A DNA stretch of 40,459 bases, taken from IMG/VR virus record IMGVR_UViG_3300047462_000044, positions 1 to 40,459 of that record; one strand, written 5' to 3'. Made by a program: the position numbers and the translations under genes. Source of the stretch: a virus. The notes under the pieces were generated by a model. It did no database searches, was not told the DNA's origin, and saw only the letters and a program-made list of their open reading frames with translations. The first letter of the stretch is position 1. The number at the start of each line of letters is the position of its first letter. Below, piece by piece: positions 29,301 through 37,093 of the stretch.

Positions 29301-30571
29301 ATGTTTCGTCGCAGCTATCAGCAGTAATTCCAACAAACGTAGGAATTGCCTCTGGAAGTACATTGCCAGGAAGCAGCACAACAAATGGGTTCTTCTTTGA
29401 TACTGCCAATCAGACTCTCTACCAATGGAACACAAGCACAAGTGCCTGGGTGCAGGTAGGTATTACTTATGGCACGACACTTCCATCATCAGGTACAACG
29501 AACCAACAATTTTACGATACGGCAAACCAAACTTTGTATAGGTGGAATGGCACGTCTTGGGTGCCAGCTATTAATGGAGCATCGATCCAAGCAAATTCTG
29601 TTGCTGCTAATACAATCGTTACAGGATCACTAACATCTGCACAGGTAGCTACAGGCGGTTTACTAGCATCCAATATTGATACTGGTTCATTAAGCGCTGC
29701 TGTCGGATCATTCGGCTCGATTCTTGCAAATCTTATTGGAGCAACAACAGTTACAGCGACAACGCTAAACATTTCTTCGTTGAGTGCCATTACTGGGAAC
29801 GTTGGTACGTTGACCGCTGGAACGATTTCAAACAATAGCGGAACAAACACAATCAATCTATCCGCTACTGGTACAACACCATTTATTAATTCGCCAAACT
29901 TCTCAATCCTTGCAAATGGTAATGCTACATTCGCAGGTACATTGAGCGGTGCAATTGTTAATGCTGGCAATATGAACGTCAGCACACTTTCTGCAATTAG
30001 CGCCAATATGGGAACTGTTACAGCTGGTATCGTTCAGAACTCCACAGGTTCAGTTTCTTTGAATTTGAGTACAGGTCTTCTCGTTGTTAACAATGGAACA
30101 ACAATGAGCATTACCGGTAATGGATTTGGTGCTTCGAATCAGTTTATTGAGTGGCACGGTCCAACACAATCATCAGCATCAAATTACGCTGCCTGCACAA
30201 CTTCTAACGCAACTTCGTATGTAACAACAACCGGTGTTGAGTACTTCGCAGGACAGGTTAACTTCCAATACGGTTCAAATGGATATGGCGCTTACGTAAA
30301 GTTTCCACCTGATGCTTCTGGTCGTGTCTATATTCAACAGTATGGTATCTCAACTGGTTCTGGTGCTTCTCTAACAACCGGAGGCGGAAACGATCCAAAT
30401 ACCGTTACATATCCAATAGCATTCCCAACAAAATGCATCGGTTTTACGGCATCTCCAATCTTCAATAGTGGTGGACTCCCAGCTACGGTATTGAATGGAT
30501 TGCCTGGATTAAGTAGCTGTTCTGTATTTTCAGGTGGTTTCGTCTGTTCGTGGCAGGCATTTGGATACTAA
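26369..30571 (+). CDS. tail tip / host specificity protein, gpJ-like
   Basis: A 1400-residue central tail tip protein. The N-terminus (GGGKGGGGGTSEGPDTLVTD, EVIKILHLLSEGEV) and NPAWILWDMLTNTQYGCGL near 330 are typical of J proteins. From about 700 there are fibronectin-type domains (ATPTNLIATPSQYIDVTT..., VPLNITANVGPSMVIITWTP). Two similar linker units follow at about 995-1070 (GSTLPGSS..FFDTANQTLYQWN and GTTLPSSG..FYDTANQTLYRWN), then a long repetitive stretch with many Ser/Thr/Gly (LSAITGNVGTLTAGTISNN). The C-terminal 170 residues probably contact the receptor or carry fibers. Confidence 0.92.
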   Translation: MLNKEKLYKHTEGAGGGKGGGGGTSEGPDTLVTDEVIKILHLLSEGEVNLFTGDGKSIYLNNVPLENPDGTYNFGGYNQSTASTNIYTGAGSTFWEYRNGSPSQTPMTNPAFPSSSEVFTVNAEMFGGTTSPSVAPSPVIYSVSNADVGYCKVAINFPNGLENVDGNGNLTGDSVEIAIDVAPHTTDAWVNVIETTISYQASQSSTIQYQVNTPSAGALWDIRARRITQDNSSATRKNQTYLLEVEEVQQITLPYNGIAYCGLALDAATIGGSGASIPTMSFLVAKGPIAIPSNYTPATIAVTGTATYSGEWNGTFTTGATDNPAWILWDMLTNTQYGCGLYGITPAMIDSYSFYNASVFNDTQVPDGNGGSGTERQFTFNAPIQNRQDMLMSLQQVAGMMNAALGMQNGLITLFQDRPTNSSYLVTKASVLRSDDSKPVYFTYSSTAKPDRNTAVNVTWTNASDLQYLPTTSSVVDTAGLTRYGYNPTDLAAFGATSEGQALRAGRYMLYEGLYNTQQVEFKAGMEGYLYNLFDVFDLFDDDYATTAVSGRVVSATSATVTLDQAVTITGTGSKISVWLQDGVTYESHTIANSAGTYSTLTISGTWSTTPTKHCIYGVTSGVHPRQFRINNLAYDGVTKEVTVTAKLYSNTNYDYVTTGILIPSNVYSTVSQSAPATPTNLIATPSQYIDVTTKTVQYAITISWQPVAQSGGYVVKWQKDNGAWTSIPQSVSTSFTLTPTINGSYSFLVYNVNIAGNSSAPAAVSYTQSNSGGGTSTVLSEITNLYVTNTTGDTWTGLDLPVQWTNPSANQGLLKDFVVTFSTTGGTVLRAVIVDGVAGGATQHYTYTYAMNEADNSGTPLRSIVVKVQGQDSSNNLTTGISATMTNPAPAVPLNITANVGPSMVIITWTPETSIDVAGYIVWMSTMSGFTPSSANATDCGLTAIASYTGLTPGETIYYEVAAYDVFGKSLSGTGLNVSSQLSAVIPTNVGIASGSTLPGSSTTNGFFFDTANQTLYQWNTSTSAWVQVGITYGTTLPSSGTTNQQFYDTANQTLYRWNGTSWVPAINGASIQANSVAANTIVTGSLTSAQVATGGLLASNIDTGSLSAAVGSFGSILANLIGATTVTATTLNISSLSAITGNVGTLTAGTISNNSGTNTINLSATGTTPFINSPNFSILANGNATFAGTLSGAIVNAGNMNVSTLSAISANMGTVTAGIVQNSTGSVSLNLSTGLLVVNNGTTMSITGNGFGASNQFIEWHGPTQSSASNYAACTTSNATSYVTTTGVEYFAGQVNFQYGSNGYGAYVKFPPDASGRVYIQQYGISTGSGASLTTGGGNDPNTVTYPIAFPTKCIGFTASPIFNSGGLPATVLNGLPGLSSCSVFSGGFVCSWQAFGY

Positions 30572-30588
30572 CAATTGGCGTAGGTTCG

Positions 30589-30596
30589 CATAAATA
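30589..30596 (+). promoter_or_regulatory. CATAAATA motif (T4-late-like)
   Basis: CATAAATAG lies 23 bases before ATG 30619. CTCC (30598-30601) can pair with GGAG (30609-30612) of the ribosome binding site. Confidence 0.55.
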
Positions 30597-30618
30597 GCTC
30601 CAATCAGAGGAGTTATGA

Positions 30619-30993
30619 ATGTCGTCAAATGCACTAATTAGCAATGTTCCTACGGAACAAGACCTGCAATTTTATCAGGGTGCTCCATTTTCCTGGACGT
30701 TCGCAGTAACAGATAGCACAAATACCGCAGTCAATATGACTGGTGGAACGATCTTGGCAACAATTCGTGCTACTCAATCACGTACTGGCTCACTGATTGC
30801 AACGTTTGGTTTGTCCTGGATTAATCAAAGCCAAGGCGAGTTTCAACTCTACTTAACTTCTGCACAGACAGACACTTTTGCGTGGTCAGGTAATGCCTAC
30901 TACGACGTGATTTTCCAAGACGGAAACACACCACAGAATGATTATCCGTTGGTATGGGGCATTTGCACCCTACAGGGTGACATCAGCTACTAA
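30619..30993 (+). CDS. small tail/baseplate protein (124 aa)
   Basis: A 124-residue protein with the strand pattern of small baseplate or fiber-attachment proteins: DLQFYQGAPFSWTFAVTDST, NMTGGTILATIRA, GEFQLYLTSAQTDTFAW and AYYDVIFQDG are like the N-terminal domain of BppU-type proteins. It lies between the tip protein and the first fiber and may be the anchor for it. The call rests on pattern and location. Confidence 0.65.
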   Translation: MSSNALISNVPTEQDLQFYQGAPFSWTFAVTDSTNTAVNMTGGTILATIRATQSRTGSLIATFGLSWINQSQGEFQLYLTSAQTDTFAWSGNAYYDVIFQDGNTPQNDYPLVWGICTLQGDISY

Positions 30994-31005
30994 CGAGAAT
31001 AATAA

Positions 31006-34000
31006 ATGACAGTCAATGTAGATGTATTAGGTCCAGCCTTTTCAAGCACAATCACTCTTCAAGGTCCGCAAGGTACTCCTGGTGTAACACCAACTATTGT
31101 AGCTGGAGCAGGTATTGCGGCTTCGACAACAGGAACAACAACAACTATCGCTATTGGTTCTACGACTACATTAGCTGCGGGTGCAGGCTTAACACTTTCT
31201 ACTTCTGGAAGCACAACAACACTTGGTCTTACTTCAACAAATACATTGGCTGTCGGTTCTGGCTTATCATTAACAACAACAGGAAGCACAACAACACTTG
31301 GTCTTACTTCAACAAATACATTGGCTGTCGGTTCTGGCTTATCATTAACAACAACAGGAAGCACAACAACAATTGCATTGGCATCATCAATTAACCTTGA
31401 TGACTACTGTGCCTCGACAATTGGTTTCTGTACAAATGGTGTGACATTCGTAAGTGGTTCAGCAGTTGTTAACTTAAATCCTTCAAACACTTCAGCACGA
31501 TTCACATCAGCAATGGTGGGTATGTCCGTCAATGTTGGTGGCGGAACATATGCAACGATTACAACATATACAAGCCCTACACAAGTCACAATCTCTCAAG
31601 CATTATCGTATTCAACAGTAGAGGGAAGCATTGCTGTATTTGAAACAGGTCGTGATGATACAACTGGAATCAATAATGCGATTGCAGCGGCTTCAGCAAC
31701 AAAATCAATTATCAAGGCATCGGCACGTCCATACATCTATTCATCAACGATTTTATTGAATGGTATTCAAGGTCTTGAAGGTGTCTCTGACAACAGCACT
31801 TGGTTCATTGCAAAGACACCTTCTCAAAGTCAAAAGGGAAACTGCTTCACGTGGACTAATGCTCCATTAAGTCCATCCCTAAAGAACTTTAGCGTGTACG
31901 GTCCTTCAATGAAGACACCAGCATATTTGTCTTCAATGACATTGGCGGGTGGTCAACTAACTGCCGTAGTTACAAACGGTCAGACAATGGATACCAATGC
32001 ACCAATAATGCTATGGGGTGCTCGTAACGCGGCATTTGGCTTGCGTTGGACAAGATTTACAACAACAGGCACACCTACTTCAACAGGCTTCACAGCTTCT
32101 GCTACAACGTGGGATGGTCGTGCTGGATATGCAAGTATCTCCAATGTTGCTATTGCGTCTGGTGTTATTACTATTACGACATCAGCTACAAATACATTCG
32201 AATCAGCAGAAGTTGTATATCTCAATACACTAACAATAGCTACTTTCTTAAATGGTGTTTCATATCCAGTAGTTAATACAACGCAAGGAACAACCAGTGT
32301 TCAACTAACGGCACCTACGTGGTACGTCTCTTCTGTTTCAAAGAGCGGATCTACAGCTACGTACACAGGATCATTTCCAAGTGCATCATTCGCTGGAACC
32401 ACAGTTACGTTTGCAGGATTTACGAACACAGGAAACAATGGTGCATTTACTGTTACGAGCAATACATCAACAACCATTGTAGTAACGAATGCTTCTGCTG
32501 TTAATGAAACACCTTCAAGTTCCGCAACCGCGCTTCTTACAAGCTACACATCACATTCGGACAGTGGAACAATTGCCTATCTAAATGATGGTACATACAC
32601 AGATACGATGTCTGCCGTTCACGCTTATTCAGCTATTGAAATGTGGACGCATCCAGGTCAAGGCTACACAATTGTCAATCATCCAATGCTATCTGGAATT
32701 ACTGTTCAAGGATTCCAAGGTGCGTTGATTAATCTTCACCAACCTAACTATGGATACATTGATCGAGTCACTTGCTTAGGTAGCCAGTATAACGGTGGTG
32801 GTGGATTACTTTTGGAAAGTGCTCACCCAACAACTGGCAGATACACAGATCCATCAGCCTTTGAAGTCCGTGGTGGTTGCCAACTATATGGTGATTGCTT
32901 CGGTCTTGCAGCTATTGCGGCAGCTGGTCTAACAATCGGTATGGTTGGCAATAATGGTTCTGGTATTGCAGTGCTGCTTGAAGCCTGCTCTGGCGTTAAC
33001 TTGATTGGTGGCGATCTTGAATCGCAAACTCCATTGTCTGGTCAAACTGATCTATGGCCAGGAAACTGTATTGAAGTAGTTGGCGGATCTGGATTGCGAT
33101 TTAGTGGATTGAATCTCTTTGGTGGACCACAAGGTGGCGTAAGCGGTTCCAGTTCAGCATCGCAGAGATTCTTCTACGCCTGGAACGGTGCAACTGCATT
33201 TGAATATTCAGATATTGCACATCTTGGTCTATCTGGATACGTCCAAGCAACAAACGAAATTGTCGTTGATTCAACTTGCTCTAACTACTATGTAGGACGT
33301 GTTGGCTTAACAGGTAATGCTTCAAATGTTTCTCTCGCAGGAAACAACTTTGAAAGCAATATCCTTGGAATGAAGACAATCACTGGCAACTACTTGGGAG
33401 GATTAACGTTATCCGGTGAGACGGCGGCAACAAGTAGTCAGAATCACAGCAGCCCTGTTCTGTTTATTGCAGATACGTACTGGAACGGTAGCGCATCGTA
33501 CACAGGCGGTTTTACACTTCAATCGGTTCCAAACTCTGGAGCTAATCCTGCTGAAAACCTCTACATCTCACATAACGGCGCGTCAGGTGGTTCTTCACTT
33601 ATCTATCAGAGTGGTGCGTTTCAGGTAAGTGGAACTGGGGTAGGTTCTACTTCAACGTCGTTTTCATCACCATCAATCAGCGCAACAACATTCACAGGTG
33701 CGTTGGTAGGTAATGCAAGCACAGCAACGTTAGCGACGACAGCAACATTAGCAACCACTGCAACAAATATTGCAAGCGGTGCAGCAGGTTCAATACCTTA
33801 TCAAACTGGCTCTGGTGCAACTTCAATGTTGGCAACTGGAACTGGAGTATTGGTTGGAGGTACAACACCTTCGTATTCAACTACTCCAACTCTAACAGGT
33901 ACGAATTTCACAGGGATTCCTAACACTGCATTGACTAATAGTTCGTTGACAGTATCTGCTGGTACAGGACTATCAGGTGGTGGGTCTGTTTCTCTCGGTG

Positions 34001-34890
34001 GAACAATTACTCTAAACAATGGCGGTGTCACATCGAATGTTGCAGGTACAGGAATCAGCGTATCAGGAGCAACAGGAGCTGTAACTATTGCAAACACTGG
34101 TGTTACATCTATTACAGGAACAGCCAACCAAGTAGTTGCCAGTGCATCAACTGGAGGAGTAACACTTTCACTACCACAGAGTATTGGCACAACAAGCAAC
34201 GTTACGTTTGGCGGGGCAACTGTTAATTCATATTTAACAGCAATCACATCGTCTGCTGCTACATCAAGCAATAACTACAGTTCACCAACAATCTATGTTC
34301 AAGATACGTATTGGAATGGATCGGCATCAGCAAACGGTGGGTTTACTATTCAGGCAGTGCCTTCATCAGGTACATCACCAGTCGAAACTCTAAACATTAA
34401 TCATTCGGGTTCATCTGGAGGTTCAACAATCAGCCTAAATGGAAACTTTCAAGTATCCGGTGCTGGATACGTTTCCAAATACAATAGTACCCTAACAGCG
34501 GGTGTTGGTATTGCAGCAATCTATGGTGTAGCAAATCTTACAGCGCTGACAACTAATATTGCAGCGACAACAATTCTATCTACAACTTCAGCCGGTCTAT
34601 TCAGATTCTCTGTTTATAGCACCGTCACAACAGCAGCCACATCATCTTCAACCTTACCTGATGTTGAAGTGATCTACACGGATCAAGACACGAGCGTTGT
34701 TCGTACAGTTGAAGTAACGGCAGGTAATAGTGGCAACACAACATCCACAAGTGCCGCACAGGACGTAATCATCAATGCAAAGAGTGGAACAAATATTCAA
34801 TATGCCGTTGGACAGAACCAAGCATATGCATCAAGCGGGGCGACAGCAATGCAGTACGCATGCCGCATCAGACTTGAGTACTTGGGATAA
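31006..34890 (+). CDS. large tail fiber / tailspike with beta-helix
   Basis: A 1294-residue receptor-binding protein. It opens with a short collagen-like piece (LQGPQGTPG) and Thr/Gly repeats, including an exact 25-residue tandem duplication. From about 215 (GRDDTTGINNAIAAASATKS, YIYSSTILLNGIQGLEGVS) it reads like a pectate-lyase-type right-handed beta-helix, running to about 790. Two related units follow (QDTYWNGSASANGGFTIQ... near 1100 and ADTYWNGSASYTGGFTLQ... near 820), each ending in GxFQVSG. Low-complexity linkers (GSIPYQTG, SITGTANQVVASAS) are shared with the protein at 34896. The C-terminus is a beta-rich head (SAGLFRFSVYSTVTT). Whether it cuts polysaccharide cannot be told from sequence alone. 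Confidence 0.82.
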   Translation: MTVNVDVLGPAFSSTITLQGPQGTPGVTPTIVAGAGIAASTTGTTTTIAIGSTTTLAAGAGLTLSTSGSTTTLGLTSTNTLAVGSGLSLTTTGSTTTLGLTSTNTLAVGSGLSLTTTGSTTTIALASSINLDDYCASTIGFCTNGVTFVSGSAVVNLNPSNTSARFTSAMVGMSVNVGGGTYATITTYTSPTQVTISQALSYSTVEGSIAVFETGRDDTTGINNAIAAASATKSIIKASARPYIYSSTILLNGIQGLEGVSDNSTWFIAKTPSQSQKGNCFTWTNAPLSPSLKNFSVYGPSMKTPAYLSSMTLAGGQLTAVVTNGQTMDTNAPIMLWGARNAAFGLRWTRFTTTGTPTSTGFTASATTWDGRAGYASISNVAIASGVITITTSATNTFESAEVVYLNTLTIATFLNGVSYPVVNTTQGTTSVQLTAPTWYVSSVSKSGSTATYTGSFPSASFAGTTVTFAGFTNTGNNGAFTVTSNTSTTIVVTNASAVNETPSSSATALLTSYTSHSDSGTIAYLNDGTYTDTMSAVHAYSAIEMWTHPGQGYTIVNHPMLSGITVQGFQGALINLHQPNYGYIDRVTCLGSQYNGGGGLLLESAHPTTGRYTDPSAFEVRGGCQLYGDCFGLAAIAAAGLTIGMVGNNGSGIAVLLEACSGVNLIGGDLESQTPLSGQTDLWPGNCIEVVGGSGLRFSGLNLFGGPQGGVSGSSSASQRFFYAWNGATAFEYSDIAHLGLSGYVQATNEIVVDSTCSNYYVGRVGLTGNASNVSLAGNNFESNILGMKTITGNYLGGLTLSGETAATSSQNHSSPVLFIADTYWNGSASYTGGFTLQSVPNSGANPAENLYISHNGASGGSSLIYQSGAFQVSGTGVGSTSTSFSSPSISATTFTGALVGNASTATLATTATLATTATNIASGAAGSIPYQTGSGATSMLATGTGVLVGGTTPSYSTTPTLTGTNFTGIPNTALTNSSLTVSAGTGLSGGGSVSLGGTITLNNGGVTSNVAGTGISVSGATGAVTIANTGVTSITGTANQVVASASTGGVTLSLPQSIGTTSNVTFGGATVNSYLTAITSSAATSSNNYSSPTIYVQDTYWNGSASANGGFTIQAVPSSGTSPVETLNINHSGSSGGSTISLNGNFQVSGAGYVSKYNSTLTAGVGIAAIYGVANLTALTTNIAATTILSTTSAGLFRFSVYSTVTTAATSSSTLPDVEVIYTDQDTSVVRTVEVTAGNSGNTTSTSAAQDVIINAKSGTNIQYAVGQNQAYASSGATAMQYACRIRLEYLG
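31207..31371 (+). repeat. 75-bp exact tandem repeat in fiber gene
   Basis: A 75-bp unit occurs twice without a mismatch (31207-31281, 31282-31356), followed by the first 14 bases of a third. Each encodes 25 residues (GSTTTLGLTSTNTL and on to LSLTTT), so gain or loss keeps the frame. The exact match at DNA level points to recent duplication. Confidence 0.95.
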
Positions 34891-34895
34891 TAACA

Positions 34896-35720
34896 ATGAC
34901 AGTCAACTACGTATCAACAGACCACGGCATTCTACAATTAACATACTCTGACCTTTCGGGAACAATTGGTAGTTCTGCATTCGCAGGAACGGCAACGAAC
35001 GGCTATAGCCTTCAGTTAGTTTCCGGTGTTCCTACCTGGGCAAGTGTTTCCGCAACTAATGCTACAAACCTTTCAGGTGGAGCAGCAGGATCAATTCCAT
35101 ATCAGACTGCCGCATCAACAACAGCCTTCTTGGCAGCTGGAACTAACGGGTATGTCCTAACACTATCTGGTGGATTGCCGACTTGGGCAGCAAGTGGTGC
35201 AAGTGGTGTTTCATCAATCACAGGAACAGCAAATCAGGTAGTGGCATCAGCATCAACCGGTGCTGTGACGTTAAGCCTGCCACAGAGCATTGCAACAACA
35301 TCTTCTCCATCGTTCAGCGCTGTTACTTCAACAGTCGCTACCGGAACTGCTCCATTCACAGTTACGTCGACCACACCAGTAGCCAACCTTGCGGCAAACA
35401 CAGCAAGTATTCCGCAAAACTCTGAAGGTGGTGCCTACACAGCAGTCCTTTCAGATGCAAACAAACACATTTACTGCACAAGTGCTTCTGCAAACACTCA
35501 AACAATCCCTGCTAACTCATCCGTAGCATATCCAATTGGTACAACACTTACCTATGTTGCCTTTGGTGCTGGAACAGTAACAATCGCAATTACAACAGAC
35601 ACAATGTACTTGGCAGGTGCGGGAACGACGGGTAGTAGAACTCTTACACAATACGGCATTGCGACTGCTCTAAAGATCACTTCCACATCTTGGATTATTT
35701 CGGGGGTCAATCTTTCGTGA
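34896..35720 (+). CDS. tail fiber protein, C-terminal type
   Basis: A 274-residue fiber protein. Its middle (GGAAGSIPYQTAAS, LSGGLPTWAASGASG, SITGTANQVVASASTGAVTL) repeats linkers of the preceding fiber. The C-terminal 110 residues (YTAVLSDANKHIYCTSASAN, VAYPIGTTLTYVAFGAGTVTI, YGIATALKITSTSWIISG) match a compact beta domain common at the end of phage fibers, used for trimerisation or binding. It may be a duplicated fiber tip. Its stop overlaps the GIY-YIG start (GTGA at 35717). Confidence 0.78.
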   Translation: MTVNYVSTDHGILQLTYSDLSGTIGSSAFAGTATNGYSLQLVSGVPTWASVSATNATNLSGGAAGSIPYQTAASTTAFLAAGTNGYVLTLSGGLPTWAASGASGVSSITGTANQVVASASTGAVTLSLPQSIATTSSPSFSAVTSTVATGTAPFTVTSTTPVANLAANTASIPQNSEGGAYTAVLSDANKHIYCTSASANTQTIPANSSVAYPIGTTLTYVAFGAGTVTIAITTDTMYLAGAGTTGSRTLTQYGIATALKITSTSWIISGVNLS

Positions 35721-36301
35721 ACAATATATTTTATGTCTATGCGTATCTACGAAAGGACGGCTCACCTTACTACATAGGCAAAGGATGTGGTAACCGTGCT
35801 TACGAAAGATCACAGCACATGAAATGTGGTGGAAAAGTGCCGAACGCTAAGTCACGTATACATTTCATTGCAAAAAACCTGACTGAAGAAGAAGCATTAA
35901 AATTTGAAATGATACTTATTGGGAAGTTAGGTCGTAAAGATATAGGAACTGGAATTCTTCGTAATTTAACTGATGGTGGAGAATCTATTAAAGGACTTTC
36001 AAAAGACACAATTCAAAGACGCGTAAAAAAACGATTGGAAAGTGGATGGAAGCATTCCGAAGAGACAAAAAACAGATTGTCTCTCCTCAAGTTAGGAAAA
36101 CCATCACCAAAGAAAGGAATACCAACAGGGAAAGTTAGTCCGAGTTGCTTTAAACGAGGACGTATACCTCATAACAAGGGCAAACCTCGTTCGAAAGAGA
36201 CTAAACAAAAACAATCTATTGCTATGAAGGGACGACAGTGGACCGAAAGCCGAAAACAAAAAGTCCGAGAGACATGGCAAAGAAAGTTAGGAAACATGTA
36301 A
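35717..36301 (+). CDS. GIY-YIG homing endonuclease
   Basis: A 194-residue Seg-type homing nuclease. The GIY-YIG core is FYVYAYL (5-11) and YYIGKG (18-23), with GNRAYER (25-31, catalytic-type Arg) and LKFEMILIGKLG (a catalytic-type Glu). The C-terminal part carries NUMOD3-like DNA-binding repeats (WKHSEETKNRLSLLKLGKP, PHNKGKPRSKETKQKQS). I prefer GTG 35717, which overlaps the fiber stop, to ATG 35690; GGGGG upstream could serve as ribosome binding site. Its stop overlaps the following start (TAATG at 36301), so both boundaries are exact. Confidence 0.88.
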   Translation: MNNIFYVYAYLRKDGSPYYIGKGCGNRAYERSQHMKCGGKVPNAKSRIHFIAKNLTEEEALKFEMILIGKLGRKDIGTGILRNLTDGGESIKGLSKDTIQRRVKKRLESGWKHSEETKNRLSLLKLGKPSPKKGIPTGKVSPSCFKRGRIPHNKGKPRSKETKQKQSIAMKGRQWTESRKQKVRETWQRKLGNM

Positions 36302-37053
36302 TGTCTATACAAGCGTTGAACATTGCAAATTGGAGAACGGTGTCGTCTGGTGCCACAGTCAGCATTCGTCAGTGGCGTATGGGAACGAACAACCAATCGA
36401 CCTCAACGACAAATATTACCAACAGTTTCTCATCTTCAACATTGGCAGGAAGTGCAATTGTCCTCAATATCTGTTTCTCGAACGATAACGGGCACATCTC
36501 AGCCACACCAACCGATACGAAAGGCAATACCTATACATTAAGAGCAGAGAGTGCTGACACAACAAGTAATGGTGATGAGCGATTCCAGGTATGGGTGTGT
36601 CAAAGTGCTGTTGCGTTGGCAACGACAGACACGATCACATTTAGTCCATCAACGGACTATTCGGAGATGGATATCTATGAAGTCACAGGAACAACTGGCT
36701 TCTTGGCTGGCAGTGGAAACAATACCGGAACTGGATATCAAGCAGGTATAGGGGCATCAGCAAGCTTGTCTTCGGGCTCTATTGCTTGCGGAACAGGCAA
36801 TTGTTTCCTTATGGGCTGGTCAATGAACACCCTGGATAATGGCACATCACCATTTTATCCAACCGTAGCAGGTGTACTAACGAGTGGCGGTCAGTGGTTC
36901 GATGATGCAACTGTAACACCAGCAAATGCTCCTCTTGCTACGTGGGGATATGCAAGTACATCCAATTACGGAACAAATCCAATTCACTTTACTTCGTCAC
37001 CTAATTCCACCGGAGACCAGTACGTAACTTACGGAATTGCCTTTTCAAGGTAA
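36301..37053 (+). CDS. beta-rich tail/adhesin protein (250 aa)
   Basis: A 250-residue protein with a repeated Ser/Thr/Gly-rich beta pattern (SFSSSTLAGSAIVLNICFSND, ATPTDTKGNTYTLRAESADT, SIACGTGNCFLMGWSMN). This is the type of beta-sandwich seen in phage adhesins and some exported bacterial proteins. It begins immediately after the GIY-YIG gene; a start at 36238 lies within that gene and is less likely. It should be part of the distal fiber array. No enzyme motif is visible. Confidence 0.7.
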   Translation: MSIQALNIANWRTVSSGATVSIRQWRMGTNNQSTSTTNITNSFSSSTLAGSAIVLNICFSNDNGHISATPTDTKGNTYTLRAESADTTSNGDERFQVWVCQSAVALATTDTITFSPSTDYSEMDIYEVTGTTGFLAGSGNNTGTGYQAGIGASASLSSGSIACGTGNCFLMGWSMNTLDNGTSPFYPTVAGVLTSGGQWFDDATVTPANAPLATWGYASTSNYGTNPIHFTSSPNSTGDQYVTYGIAFSR

Positions 37054-37060
37054 GTAAGTT

Positions 37061-37068
37061 GATAAATA
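37061..37068 (+). promoter_or_regulatory. GATAAATA motif (T4-late-like)
   Basis: GATAAATAA lies 26 bases before ATG 37094 in a 40-base gap, with AAGGAATTGCAGA as leader. Confidence 0.5.
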
Positions 37069-37093
37069 AGAAGAACAACTAAGGAATTGCAGA

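Noticed and set aside
29512-30006. Minus-strand ORF of 164 codons inside the J-like gene
   Set aside because: Shadow of Thr/Asn/Ser-rich codon use in the long sense frame; low complexity and no start signal.
31207-31371. CRISPR-like repeat
   Set aside because: Tandem 75-bp units without spacers, in frame within a fiber gene.
33801-34271. Minus-strand ORF of 156 codons inside the fiber gene
   Set aside because: Val/Pro/Thr-rich mirror of the Gly/Thr repeats on the sense strand.
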